Assembly (NCBI GenBank): GCA_946807835.1 | Contig: OX327690.1 | Span: forward strand, 14,232,501 to 14,296,500 | Reading direction: 5' to 3' | DNA: 64,000 nucleotides | From: Ailanthus altissimus | Lineage: Eukaryota; Streptophyta; Magnoliopsida; Sapindales; Simaroubaceae | Part shown: positions 22,985-33,955 of the stretch, in pieces | Position numbering within the stretch: the first letter of the stretch is position 1 | Layout: each line of letters begins with the position of its first letter | Position numbers and translations under genes: made by a program | The notes under the pieces: generated by a model | Told to the model about the DNA's origin: nothing | Databases searched by the model: none | Seen by the model: only the letters and a program-made list of their open reading frames with translations

Positions 22985-23500
22985 TCTGTGCAATATCAAA
23001 AGAAACACCATGTAAAGAAAACTACATTTTTGGAAGAACAGGTAAGTGCAATGATTGAACAAAAGACACCACCCAAGTATAAAGACTTAGGATGTCCCAC
23101 AATCTCCTGCCAAATTGGAACATATGAGTTTGGTCAAGCTTTGTTGGACTTATGAGCAAGTGTAAATTTAATGACTTATTATATTTACTTATAATTCGGA
23201 CTTGATGAGATTAAATCTACATCTATAGTCCTGCAATTAGCTAACCGATCAATCAAGAATCCACGAGGAATAGTAAAAGATGTTTTGTTATAAATTGATA
23301 AATTTTACTACCCTATTGATTTTCTTATTTTAGATACTCATTCTGTGGTTAATATAGAGTCTAAAATCCCTATTATTTTAGAGAGACATTTTCTTGCCAC
23401 TACTAATACTCTTATTAATTGTAGAAATGACCTTATGAAATTATATTTTGGGAATATGACTCTTGAGGTGAACATTTTTCATATTGACAAGCAATCATGA
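22985..23500 (+). pseudogene. Athila-like protease region
   Basis: The aspartic protease domain is recognisable: CQIGTYEFGQALLDL, then a stop where the family has the glycine of the DLGAS active site, then ASVNLM, VLQLANRSIKNPRGIVKDVL and FYYPIDFLILD. Athila-type proteases carry DLGAS rather than DTGAS, so leucine is normal here. The stop inside the catalytic motif and others downstream make it inactive. Confidence 0.8.
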
Positions 23501-23689
23501 GAAGAAGACAAATACTATCATTCATATATGATAGACATACTTGTAGCGTAGAAAGCTTGTAAAAATCATGGCTCTGATTCTTTAGAAAACCTCATTGATT
23601 TTGATTTTGGAGAATTGTGTTATCCTGATGAAACAACCGATGTGTTTAGTATTTTTGACTTATAAGATAAAGGGACTCGATTTTGGTAG

Positions 23690-24480
23690 CCATGCATTGA
23701 AGAGTTTCCACGAGAGAGGGAGAAACCAAAATCATCAAACCTCAAGACACCATATGTCATCATTAGTGACTAAGGAACACATTTTTATAACCGTTCTTTT
23801 GAAACTTTGATGCGTAGGTATGGTATTCTTCACAAAGTTTTCACTGCATACCATCCACAGATAAATGAATAAGCTGAGCTACCAAATAGAGAGGTTAAAC
23901 AGATTTTAGAAAAGACGGTTAACCCGAATCGCAAATATTAGTCTTTACACATTTCTAATGCATTATGTGCATATCGCACTGCATACAAAATCATCTTAGG
24001 AATGTCTCCACACCGACTTGTCTATGGAAAAGCTTGTCATTTATCTGTTGAGCTAGAGCATAAAGTTTACTGGGCTGTTAAAGTCCTTAACTATAATTTG
24101 AGTGCTGCAGGTCTTCAGAGAAAGTTACAATTGTCAGAAATAGAAGAGCTACGAAATAATGCATATGACAACTCCAGGATTTACAAAGCTAAAATAAAAG
24201 CAGCTCATGACAAACAAATCTTAAGAAAATACTTTGAGCCAAATCAACGGGTTTATCTTTATGATTCTTAATTGCATTTGCACCCTGAAAAGTTGAGATC
24301 TCGATGGACTGGTCCATTTATGGTAAGACACGATTTTCTTAATGGTGTTGTCGAAATCGAAGACCCTACTAATAGGAAAATTTTGAAAGTGAATGGATAG
24401 CGGCTAAAAAGCTATGTGAAAAAGGTAGGCCACTCTATGTACCTAGATGAGATCCCTCTTGTGGATTTTGTCTATCATGC
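23690..24480 (+). pseudogene. Athila-like integrase, C-terminal half
   Basis: Begins abruptly after the RT-RNase H gap. The catalytic-core end is seen at 23755-23900 (VISD, stop, GTHF; then RRYGI and the decayed HPQTNGQAE motif). A well-kept open stretch at 24002-24271 has MSPHRLVYGKACHL, then LQLSEIEELRNNAYDNSRIY. The GPF..R..F and VNG-RLK C-terminal motifs follow at about 24310-24420. The zinc-binding N-terminus and first catalytic Asp are missing, so it cannot integrate DNA. Confidence 0.87.
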
Positions 24481-24837
24481 TTGATTAGGTTCAATCTTTC
24501 TGTACCATATTTTATATTTTGTCTATATTTTATATTTTATCTTTTATCTTTTAACTTTTTATTTTCTTTCGTATTTGATTTTGTTTTATTTTGTTTTTTT
24601 TTCTTTAGTGTGATTTTATTTTCTAGTCAAGTGGTGGATACGGTACTCCGTGACTATTAAAGTTAATTTTTCAATTCTTTAAAAACTATCCCTCAAACCG
24701 TGTATTCATCTATTTTCTTTTTCACTTTCTTTCAAAATAGATCGCATTCTTACCAACCTTAAAAACGATTTCCTTCATTGCCTTAAAATGCTTTACTTAA
24801 GATTTACAAAGCACGGTGTAAAGGACTAAGGCTATTA

Positions 24838-25284
24838 ATGTTTAGTAATATTCCTGTGGACATTCGTTGGTTAATCAAAGACAAGGTTCGATTATCTAGT
24901 GAATCTGCAAATGATTTTGTTTCTTTTATGACTAATTTTGGAATAAGCTCTTATGCCAAAACATGACTAGTAAAAAGGTTACAAGTCTGTCATAAATGTA
25001 CTCGATGGAATTGTAACCGAAGTTGTCGTTCTTTAGGATTTGCATCTAGAAATCGAGAAGATAAAATTCAGTTTATTGAGGATGGACTGAGTAAAGAGTC
25101 TTTGGATGATATTCTATTGACTCTTGAGACCCATCCCTGTGGGCTTGTGCAACGTGAACTTCTCGATTTATGGAATAAATTCAAAAATGAACATCAATGG
25201 TATAGTCTTGAAAATCTGACTCTAAAAGACCCTGTTTGCCAATTTATAAGAAAATTTGATAGAAAGCCTATCCCCGACCCATAA
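24838..25284 (+). pseudogene. Unrecognised coding relic with cysteine cluster
   Basis: From ATG 24838 to TAA 25282-25284 there is one long frame of 148 codons broken by a single TGA (24964-24966). It begins MFSNIPVDIRWLIKDKV. Just after the TGA comes a metal-site-like cluster, CHKCTRWNCNRSC (C-x2-C-x4-C-x3-C). Then follow EDKIQFIEDGLSKESLDDIL, THPCGLVQRELLDLWNKFKN and DPVCQFIRKFDRKP. Composition is that of a real soluble protein, not random sequence. It lies about 360 bp after the integrase, on the same strand. I do not recognise the family. It may be an extra retroelement ORF (the env-like position) or a captured host gene. The context is better kept than the flanking gag and protease. Confidence 0.55.
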
Positions 25285-25545
25285 AGGGCATTTAAGCAGT
25301 TATTAGACATAAAATCAGAGGAAAATGTGAGCCATAATCACCACTACCTATAAATAAATGTGTTTTAATTTCAAACTTTTTTATTATTTTGTGAATAGTA
25401 AGGCTACTCATATAGATGTCTTAAATTCAAATCTTTTGCTGAAATAATGCATGTAGGTTATTATTTTAAAATTTTTGTGTTTTATTTTTAAATCTCTTCT
25501 AAAAAACTGTCGGGTTACCAAAATCGTTGTTATCATTTGGTACTT

Positions 25546-25553
25546 TATAAATA
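25546..25553 (+). promoter_or_regulatory. TATA-like box before the LOG copy
   Basis: TATAAATA lies 60 bp before the start codon of the LOG-derived sequence and is followed by ACACCACCTCATTTTC, which looks like a plant transcript start and leader. In AT-rich DNA it could be chance. Confidence 0.35.
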
Positions 25554-25605
25554 CACCACCTCATTTTCTTTATTTTCATATATTAAGATAAAGATGAATG
25601 TATAT

Positions 25606-26246
25606 ATGGAGGAAATCTCAGTTTGATAATTTTGAAATATATGTGTATTTTATAGATCTAATCCTTGGAAAAATAAAGTGTTTGTAGAGGCAGCAAACAA
25701 TTTAGGAAAAGTATTAGCTGCAAGAAAAATCCATTTGATTTATGGAGGGGGTAGCCTTGAGTTAGTAGGGTATGTGTCAACAGCTGTACATTTAGGAGGA
25801 AGTCAAGTTTTAAGTATTATTCCTACTGCTTTAGCTATGGAAAACCTGACTAGGAAAATAATAGGGGAACAATCTCATCTATGCATGAACGTATAGTTAG
25901 AATGCTTTACTATGTAGAATCTTTTATTGCTTTACCAGGTAGTTTTGGTAACTTGGAAGAAATTTTTTAAATTGCCTATTGGACCCAACTAAATATCCAC
26001 CGAAAACTCATATGTTTGTTAAATGTTAATAATTATTTTGATTGCTTACTCTGTTTTCTTGATCAAGCAGTGGAACAGAATTTTATTTCACATTCGACGC
26101 GATAGATCCTTATTTTTGCTACCAATGCGAATGAATTGATTGATAAATTACAGGTAGTTAGCTACGAACTTGACCCAGCAATAACTCGGATCGATTGGTC
26201 AGTAGGCCATAACAAGTAAAAATTGGATCTGACATTTCGTTTGTAA
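25606..26246 (+). pseudogene. Intronless LOG-like cytokinin phosphoribohydrolase copy
   Basis: Matches LOG (cytokinin riboside 5'-monophosphate phosphoribohydrolase) over its full length. LOG enzymes release active cytokinin bases from nucleotides in the cytosol. Visible blocks: NICVF at 25636, VFVEAANNLGKVLAARKIHL, YGGGS, GGSQVLSIIPTAL, MHER, then ESFIALPGSFGNLEEIF matching the family PGGYGTLEE nucleotide-binding motif. Next come [33 protein letters not shown] and a conserved C-terminal KLDLTFRL. Total length equals about 213 codons, the usual size. Plant LOG genes have several introns and none remain, so this is a spliced copy. It is dead: three stops in the first 15 codons, a frameshift near 25888, a stop after EEIF, a frameshift near 26100, and G-to-S in the PGG motif. 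It lies inside the Athila-like element, in the same orientation. Confidence 0.88.
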
Positions 26247-27522
26247 ATTTTTCTTTGTTTCATTTATTTATCAGCATCACCATTTTAATTTACATTTGCT
26301 TAAGTGTCTCTCAGGTTTGTTGCTTTTGAATAATTGGCATTTCACGTAATGTCTCCTATACTTTATCTTTTTCTATTTAAACATTGAGGACAATATTTCA
26401 TCTGGTTTGGAGGAGGATAGTAGACATAAATTGTATTTTGCATTCCAAAAAAGAAAAAAGAAGAGATAATGGGGTCCGACATTTGATTAAAATGGCAAAG
26501 TAAAGAGTTTATTCTTGAATTCTTGAGATGCATTCTAGGTCAAATTAGAATGGCAGAGTAAGGAGTTTTATTTCTAACTTTTGAAATGCCTTTTAACTAA
26601 CTTGTTATTATTTTATTTCATATTTCATGCATTGTTGTTTATTGCTTATAGGCTTGGTAATTCTTGTATAAAGGAATTTGCTTTTCTACCTAGGTATGAT
26701 TTCAAAATTGTTTAGGTTGAGTCACTGTTTCTATTTAGGTTACTAAAGAATGACTTTTGAAATATTTTTGAGGACAATGCTAAGCCTTGTAGTAAGATGG
26801 ATGATTCAATTTATATAGCCAAAAGAATTTTCATGTTTAAGTATATATTTTTCTAATCTCACATATCATTTGTGAGTAAGTAGAAAGGTTGAGAAAACAT
26901 CTTACGAACTTTCATTGATCTTTTGAATTGGTTAAGTTTTATTTTAGATTGATATTATTCGAATAAAAGAATAAGTTGGTTACATAGCTGAAGGACGATT
27001 TAAAGTGAATTCTCAAATTGTGTGAATATATTTTGGTGAGAAACTGTTTTGTTATTTTATTTTGTAATGTTTCCTTGTATATTTAAAAAAAAGAAAAGAA
27101 GAGTAAAATACCCAAAAAAAAGAAAGAAAGAAAAAAAAGAAGAAAAAAAAAGAAGAATAAATTCAGTTTAATAAAGTCTTTATTCAATTTTAGAAGACAA
27201 ATATTTTGTAGAAAAATTTTCTCACCAAGCTATATTTGTATTATTCTCATAAGACAATTGAAGTCTTAAACCTGGTGCATGTTAAGAATGATTGATTTCT
27301 AAACGATTGATTTTCCTATCTTTGGATCAATGTTAGTTTGTATGTTTGTCTTTAAATTTGACTTTTGTTTTTAGTGTTTAACTGTTTTCTAACTCTATGA
27401 GAGAAATTCTAGCCTTTTAAATAGTTATACACTTGTGAGGATATGGAGTTGAGGGTTTTACTTGGAGAAATTCTTAAGGCTATATTTGTTGTGGTTTGTG
27501 GTAAAATGGTTATGGCATAGTT
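26247..27522 (+). other. Athila-like 3' untranslated region
   Basis: Non-coding. Holds the conserved phrase AACATTGAGGACAATATTTC at 26380-26399, followed by a GGTTTGGAGGAGG purine run. The partner element has the same arrangement at 63738 (ACATTGAGGACAATGTC, then GTTTGGGGGCGG). A purine-rich (GAA)-type tract fills 27088-27160. The region continues after the nested solo LTR at 29719-29872 and ends in a polypurine tract (GGTTGGGGGC). Confidence 0.7.
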
Positions 27523-29718
27523 TGTTGGGTGTGTTGTACATAAATTACTAGGGTGCTTGCATGTGAGTTGTGTTCATCATACAAACAATATACATATCTC
27601 ATACATACATGTGTACAGCGGAAGATTAAATACAATGAACACATAAAATAACATTTTTGATTAACTGAAATTCGAGATTGAGAAAATATCACCAATGAAG
27701 CCTTTGGATTAATTTTCTTTGAAGTCCACCATGAAATGAATCTTTGATCAATCCTAGCAATCAACAAGGGTGGGTTTGATTGTCTAGAATGGCAGCATCT
27801 TAATCCAGCATATATGTTTAACTCTTAAACATGATTCAAAGTTAAACTATTTAACTTAATTAAATTTGTTTTTCTTTTTATTCAACTCTTGAATATATAA
27901 AACAAATCTTGTTTTTAGTTATTACATTTAGTAACCATTTTTCTAATTTGTTTTGTTGTTCTAACACTTAAAACACAAAACAAACAATTTCAATTTCTCA
28001 AATTGAATTGGCTCCCAAATGCAAAACCTAAAAAACTAAATCAAATTCTAAACCTAATGATTTTCAATTTCATTTCACTTTATATACTAATGCATAAATT
28101 CCAAACTAATTTGAATTTCATTTGCATTTCATTTGGCTTAACCTAACCTTAGTTAACATTTAACCATAGTTAGATTATTTTAACTTAACCTTTAAGTTAA
28201 TAAATATTTAATTAATTTAACCATAGTTAACTAACTTAACTATGGTTAGGTTAACCTTTACTTAACCTTTAAGTAAGGTTAACTTAACTTAATCATATGG
28301 TTAACTTTTAACCTTAGTTAAGTTAAATAATTTATTTAACAATTAAATAAATAAATATTTATTTTAATTATTTAACAATTAAATAATCATAAAGTGAAAT
28401 TACTTTTATATCCTTACTAGGTTACCAAGTTAACCTAAAGTGGGTCCCACCATTTAACCATATACTTTAGTTAACGTAACCTTAGTAATTGCTGAATTAT
28501 ACTGTATTGAACAATTCAATACGGTACACTGCCCAAGTGCTCAAAGAGTACATTTCATATTGGGACTCTTTAGGTCCACACCCGATTTGTCAAATGGAAC
28601 TATTTCATTAATCCGTAATCGATGCCCCACGCACACGTTACGAATATTACAAATCAGCGTGTCAGACCATACAAGTTGAGGTCATAACGTATACGTATAA
28701 TCCTTCCATCATTTATATCCTGGATGTGCGGGAATATAGATCAACACCATCAAATCCTCATTTGCTCATCCATTAATCTTATCTCCAGATTCGTATCTCG
28801 ATAAACAATATACGCAAACACTTTTGCTATATTGTTTAACCCTGTGAGAAACTCTTTTCCCGGGTTTATGCTTGTGGCCACAAGACTTTATGAAATACAA
28901 TCTCGGAGCATCGAATATACAACTTACCTACGTAAGCTGACGGATCCCGTATCTACGCACACCGGACTCCATGAGCATCAGACCATACCCAGCGACACAT
29001 AGCGGTCAGACCATGAAAGGTCTCTGACATATGTGGAACCAAAGCATGATGGATCACTTACAAGACCACCGTGGCGCTCAGGTCAAAGGACCACGAATAC
29101 TACTCAACTCGAGAGGACCTTCCTTTGATGGTTTCATAGGATATCTATTGGGGTCCTCATGAGTCTGTTCAGTATCCAGTCCTGACTGGATACCCGCATA
29201 CATATACAAGCTCTAAGCTTATGGTCAGCTAAGAACAACCATCTGAACTAGTCAGATATAGACATACACTAATCTATATTTTGTGAATTCACCGATAGAC
29301 CCGCATTGGTGATCATAGATCAGGAACATTATCTTTGAGACACACTTACATAATGATATTTCTTAACACCTATTGCAACTCTTTGCAACTATATCATTAC
29401 AAGTATACTCTCAGGTCTTTATCCTATTATAGACAAGGTTCTAACGCTTTAGACATCGCTGACTCTTATAACCTGCTAACTCTTAACAGTGCTAACTCTT
29501 AGCATTTATAACTCTCAGCTTTGATAACTATTAGTTCTGATCTAAACTACTTTAGATCAGATCTGAACTCTTTCAGATCAAACAATGTCTGTAATGTTAC
29601 AAGCATTTTACCATATTAATATGATATTAACAATCTTTATTCGAAATGTTTATTGTATAAATATTAACAATTAATATTCATACAATATTAGAATGGCACG
29701 TGAGCACCAGCTTCAACA
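27523..29718 (-). mobile_element. Solo LTR of a copia-type family, 2196 bp
   Basis: Flanked by TAGTT on both sides (27518-27522 and 29719-29723). Read on the minus strand it starts TGTTGAAGCTGGTGCTCACG and ends CACACCCAACA. It is the inverse copy of 58754-60947. It contains no coding sequence or primer site, so it is a lone LTR left after recombination. It shares conserved blocks with the copia LTRs at 14653 and 35552 (GATCTGAA-type hairpins, a GAGTTGAGTAGTATTCG phrase), so it is probably from a related copia family. It is the innermost, most recent layer here. Confidence 0.9.
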
Positions 29719-29872
29719 TAGTTCACATACACAATTTTTTGAAGTTATAATTGATAATACCATAATAGCAATAATGATCTTGAACTGACTTTTTGTTTGA
29801 AATGCTTAGATAGTTTTACATATTCTATTTACGTTTGAATTACTAGAGACTAGCAATAAGCTGGTTGGGGGC

Positions 29873-30971
29873 TGGGATGAACACATTAAAATACATATTT
29901 ATTAAGAGATTCAGTTACTATTTAATGTCACTAATTTTAATATTTTGTATTTTTAGGCTTAAATAAAATGTTGTTCTTAAATTGTGATTAATGAATGTTA
30001 TTTGTACAGGTTTAGGTAAAATAGACATAACTCTCAATGTAGAAATCGAAATGAAGAAATTCTTGAACTTGGAGTAACACGACTTAATCTTACACAAACG
30101 TGAAGAAGAATTGAAAGCCAAATCCAACATTTTATGGGCCAAAATTGGGATACAATAGAATTGGATTACAACTTCTGCTCAGCTTGACCCACCTCACGTA
30201 TTTGGACTATATTGTACAAAATATATACCCAAATCTATATGACTTATATGTAATAAATTTAATTCTATACTTAGATTCTTTGTCAAGAGCTACAAATGTT
30301 TGTAAGTTTGTTTGTGCCTAATCTCTTATCTAGTATTTTTCTATAATCTAAAGGTTATAATTCTCATGTTTCATATATTTTCAGTCATGCTTTCTTTATG
30401 TGATTCTTGTTGAATTATAATTGTTATTGGTTACATTATTTTACATGTTTATCTTTTACTGCAATATTGTAAATTGATATATTGTCGATCTTGGATAATA
30501 TGTAAAGACAATAATTGTTTGATATTCAAGTTGATCTTTTACTGCAATATTGTCAAAGTGATATATTATCGATCTTAGATAACTTGTATAAATGAACATG
30601 GTTTGTGTTAATGTTTGCAAAGAGTTTAGTCATATCAAATATATGTGTTATCAAATGTGCTATATTTTACATATCTTTCGATTGATTATTTGGGATGTGA
30701 AACTTTCAATCAATTTACATTAAATCAACGTGTAGTAGAGTAAATTTATAAAGCATAATTGTGATTCTCAAAGCCTTACTTAAATCATTATAAGACTTTT
30801 TCCTTAATTCATAGACAATTCTAACTCATCCACTTAAACCAATTAGTTAATTTTCTTCTTGCTACTGCTTTAATATTTTTGCTTCACAAACAAATTTTGC
30901 CAAAATCTTTCTCGTGGGATCGACATCTCAATTTATACTGCGATAGCCACATTACATTTTGAGCATAAATA
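29873..30971 (+). repeat. Athila-like 3' LTR, 1099 bp
   Basis: Begins after the polypurine tract at TGGGATGAACACATTAAAAT, where the 5' LTR has TGATGAACAC. It ends GAGCATAAATA just before GTGAG. It lacks about 470 bp present in the 5' LTR but is otherwise closely similar. The minus-strand frame at 29918-30142 is an LTR shadow. Confidence 0.83.
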
Positions 30972-30976
30972 GTGAG

Positions 30977-31697
30977 GAAGGACACTGGAAGAGAAATTGC
31001 TAGAGATACCTTGCCTCAATAAAGAAGAATCCCTCAGGTATATGTTTACCTATTATTGACATTTCTTTAGCATATGATGCTAATTCTGATTAGGTATTGG
31101 ATACTGCTTCTCCTTCCCACATTTACAATATGTTGTAGGGTCTGAGAGAAGTTTGACTGTTGCAGCCAGGAAAGATTCAGCTTCGTGTTGGAAATAGAGA
31201 TTTCCTTCAGGTCGAGGCTGTGGGACATTTTGATTTATATCTTTCATGTAATAGACTATAATGTTGTATAACTATCTTTTTGTACTCTGTATTTTAAGAT
31301 AAATAGTATCCCTTCTTGTACTTGATAGTGAGGGTTATCATATGTATATACAGAATTGTTCCTTATGTTTATATGATATGCATAATATTTTGATAACTGA
31401 TTGTCAGTTAATTGATGGTCATTATATTTTGAATTCAACACAAAATGTCATGAATGTATAGATAACCACAGCAAGTAGTTCGAGAACTTTAAATGAAACA
31501 GAATTATGGCATATGAGATTGGGTCATATAGGTGTTAAATGCCTATCCCGTCTAGTTAAGGATGGTCAAATACCTGATTTAACCATAGAACCTTATCTAG
31601 TTTGTAAATTATATGTTCAAGGAAAGATGACCAAATCTTCTTTTATTGGTGTCGAACACCGTGCCACTGGTTTATTAAAACTTATATATAGTGATAT
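30977..31697 (+). pseudogene. Copia gag end and GAG-pre-integrase region
   Basis: Resumes the copia polyprotein: the second half of the zinc knuckle (GHWKRNC), then IKKNPSGICLPII, decayed protease sequence, and at 31500-31690 the GAG-pre-integrase block LWHMRLGHIGVKCLSRLVKD. The conserved CxxC of this domain is reduced to one cysteine. The frame then runs to ...LIYSDICV, where the next solo LTR is inserted. Minus-strand frames here are shadows. Confidence 0.8.
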
Positions 31698-31702
31698 ATG
31701 TG

Positions 31703-33111
31703 TGATGCAATATTTCTATATCATAAAATTAAGTGCAAGTATACACTATCGTATGCAAGTAATAAAGAGACTAAATAAGTCGGATGTTGAACCCACAGGG
31801 ATAATGCCTTCTTTTTAACCAATTACTAAAATTATATCTTCCTAATAATTATTTAGATAAATAAAAATCTAAGAATGAATGTAGAAAATATAAAGACAAA
31901 AACACAATGCAAAGAGATTTAAGTGATAGCAATATAAAGAAAACCTAGGATTAATATTATCCCTCAATATGTTTTCTAATGATTACTCTTCTAATATTTA
32001 ACTCCCTTAGTCTTTGTTATTGATCAAGACACTAATGTATTCACAAGCCTCTTCCAAGGTCATGCAAGTATACCTTAATTTACCAAATACCTATATTCCT
32101 ATGGTACTTGTAACAAATTAAGATTCATTAAGATTAGGTCTTATTGATCATACATGCCAATTAGGTATATTCCTATCCTAAATTGGAACTTGCATTTGTA
32201 ATATTGAATGTTACTCTACAATCATGTATCAAATTACCTAGGTCTAAATATATTGATTCCTCTTCCATGTTTATCAACATATTACCAACTCATTCACCAT
32301 ATATTGGCCAGATATATTGAAGCATTAAGATCAAGTAATTGGAATATTAAAGAACTAAGTTTATTAAATATTCGAAAGATATGACAATTAAGCACACATA
32401 TTGAGTTCAAGTCTTAACCCTAGAAAATAAGTTTAGTTCATGGCTACAAGAGAATTGTAATGAAAATAAAAATAAAATATGATACAATCAATATCAAATC
32501 GATATAGACGTCGAATTGCTCTTAATTGCGCTGCCTAAGATCTTTTGATGCCGAAGAATGCCTTGAATCTCTCTCTAAAGTTGCCTCAATTAAACTCCTA
32601 TTGCTCTCCAAAACTCGTGCTCTGTATTCTTGATGCTCTTGGGTCGTCTTGGATTAATTCTTGAAGGCTGGGAACGAGTGACTTTTTATAGGGATTGATA
32701 TGAGCTTGAAAATCTCAATTCTCATCGGACTAGGACTCGCGCTACTACTGGAGCGCTATGACGTTGTTGTTGGGGCGACGCGTGAAAAAGGCCTCACCAC
32801 TAAAGCGATGGGTTGATAGAGCTGGGGCGCTGTCTCATCGCTGACGCGATGACTGTTTGGCGCTAGGGTGCCAGGTGCGACTAAAACAGGTCGTATTTCT
32901 TATTTCGATCACTATTCCAGCGCTAGGGCGACAATCCTCGTGGCGCTGGGGCGATGGACATATACTTTGAAAACTTTGCATTTTAGTCCCTGTTTTCACT
33001 TAAGTCCCTATAAATAACAATAATGCACATAAATAGCCATCTATTATCATAAAATCATAAAATATCAATAATAAAAACATGAGAAAATATATGACAAATT
33101 TGCCCTTATCA
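31703..33111 (-). mobile_element. Solo LTR, Athila-like family, 1409 bp
   Basis: Flanked by ATGTG (31698-31702 and 33112-33116). On the minus strand it begins TGATAAGGGCAAATTTG and ends AAATATTGCATCA, with a CCCTGTGGGTTC-type phrase near the end typical of the R-U5 of this family. The LTR at 57142-58572 is of the same type (begins TGATAGGGGCA, ends GACATCA, 1431 bp). It cuts the copia integrase. Its interior at 32720-32960 is strikingly CpG-rich, with repeated GCGCTAGGGCGA-like words. The 101-residue frame at 31513-31818 reads from copia into this LTR and is not real beyond 31700. Confidence 0.88.
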
Positions 33112-33116
33112 ATGTG

Positions 33117-33955
33117 GTCCAATGAATCACGCTGCTAATGGTGGATTTCAATACTTTGTAACCTTCATCAATGATTTGTCACGATATGGTTATAAGTTTC
33201 TTATGAGACATAAGTTCGAAACCTTTAAAAAGTTCAAGGAATTTAGACTTGAAGTAGAGAAACAAATCGGTATGTATGTCAAATGCCTTCGATTAGATCG
33301 AGACAGAGAATACATAGGCAATGAATTTTTGAATTATTTAATGGAGAATAGAATTATCGCTTAGTACAGCCCTCCAGGTACTTCGCAGCACAATGACGTT
33401 TCAAAGAGGAGGAATTAGACTTTATTAGAAATGGTCCAATCGATGATGAGTTTCACTAATCTCCCTAAATATCTCTGGGGCTATGCTCTACATACTGCTA
33501 CTCATGTATTGAACAGAGTTCTGTCTAAAGCCGTTCCCTCTACTCCCTATGAGATATGGACTGAAAGGAATCCAAGTCTTAAATATTTTAAGATTTAAGG
33601 TTGTCCTACTTATGTAAAAGTTACACAACTGAATAAACTTGCACCCAGGGGGTACAAGTATCAGTTCATTGGTTATCCCATGAACTTAATGGAATACCAG
33701 TTCTATGATCCTGAGGAACGAAATGTGTTCGTTGCTCAAAAAGCCACTTTTATAGAGCAATAGTTTCTCATGGATCGTAGGGATTATAGGAAGATTACTT
33801 TTGATGAAGTCAATCAGAATGAACCACAGATGGAACCATAGACTCAATTGAGTAAATTACATATTACACACCCTCTACGTAGGTCACAAAGAATATCGAG
33901 GCAACCTGAAAGGTATGGTATGATACCTGAAAGTACCTTTGAGATTTTTTAGTGG
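33117..33955 (+). pseudogene. Copia integrase, broken
   Basis: Continues directly after the solo LTR: GGFQYFVTFINDLSRYGYKF (first catalytic Asp in the NDLS motif), then CLRLDRDREYIGNEFLNYL (second catalytic Asp within a decayed SDRGGEY-type motif). A stop falls at 33362, then come YSPPGTSQHNDVSKRRN, LPKYLWGYALHTATHVLNRV and the GCPTYVK block of the C-terminal region. Stops at 33362, 33598 and beyond disable it. Confidence 0.88.

Larger units (their letters stand above)
18949..30971 (+). mobile_element. Athila-like Ty3/gypsy element, lacking RT
   Basis: Inserted in the copia gag, with GTGAG on both sides (18944-18948 and 30972-30976). It starts TGATGAACAC; the right end reads AAATA where the 5' LTR has AAACA. 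Net length is about 9.8 kb without the nested solo LTR. Order: 5' LTR, tRNA-Asp-type primer site, T-rich leader, gag with zinc knuckle, protease, integrase, two non-retroviral coding relics, 3' LTR. The RT/RNase H region is missing between about 23660 and 23755, so the copy could not replicate alone. All frames are interrupted. Confidence 0.88.

Noticed and set aside
25606..26246. Possibility that the LOG sequence is a functional gene
   Set aside because: Multiple stops, two frameshifts and a changed glycine in the PGG motif rule out a normal LOG product from this copy.
27523..29718. Possibility that this is a complete small non-autonomous element rather than a solo LTR
   Set aside because: The TGTTGG...CCAACA ends enclose promoter-like LTR sequence with no primer site, polypurine tract or internal LTR pair, and it matches conserved blocks of full copia LTRs.
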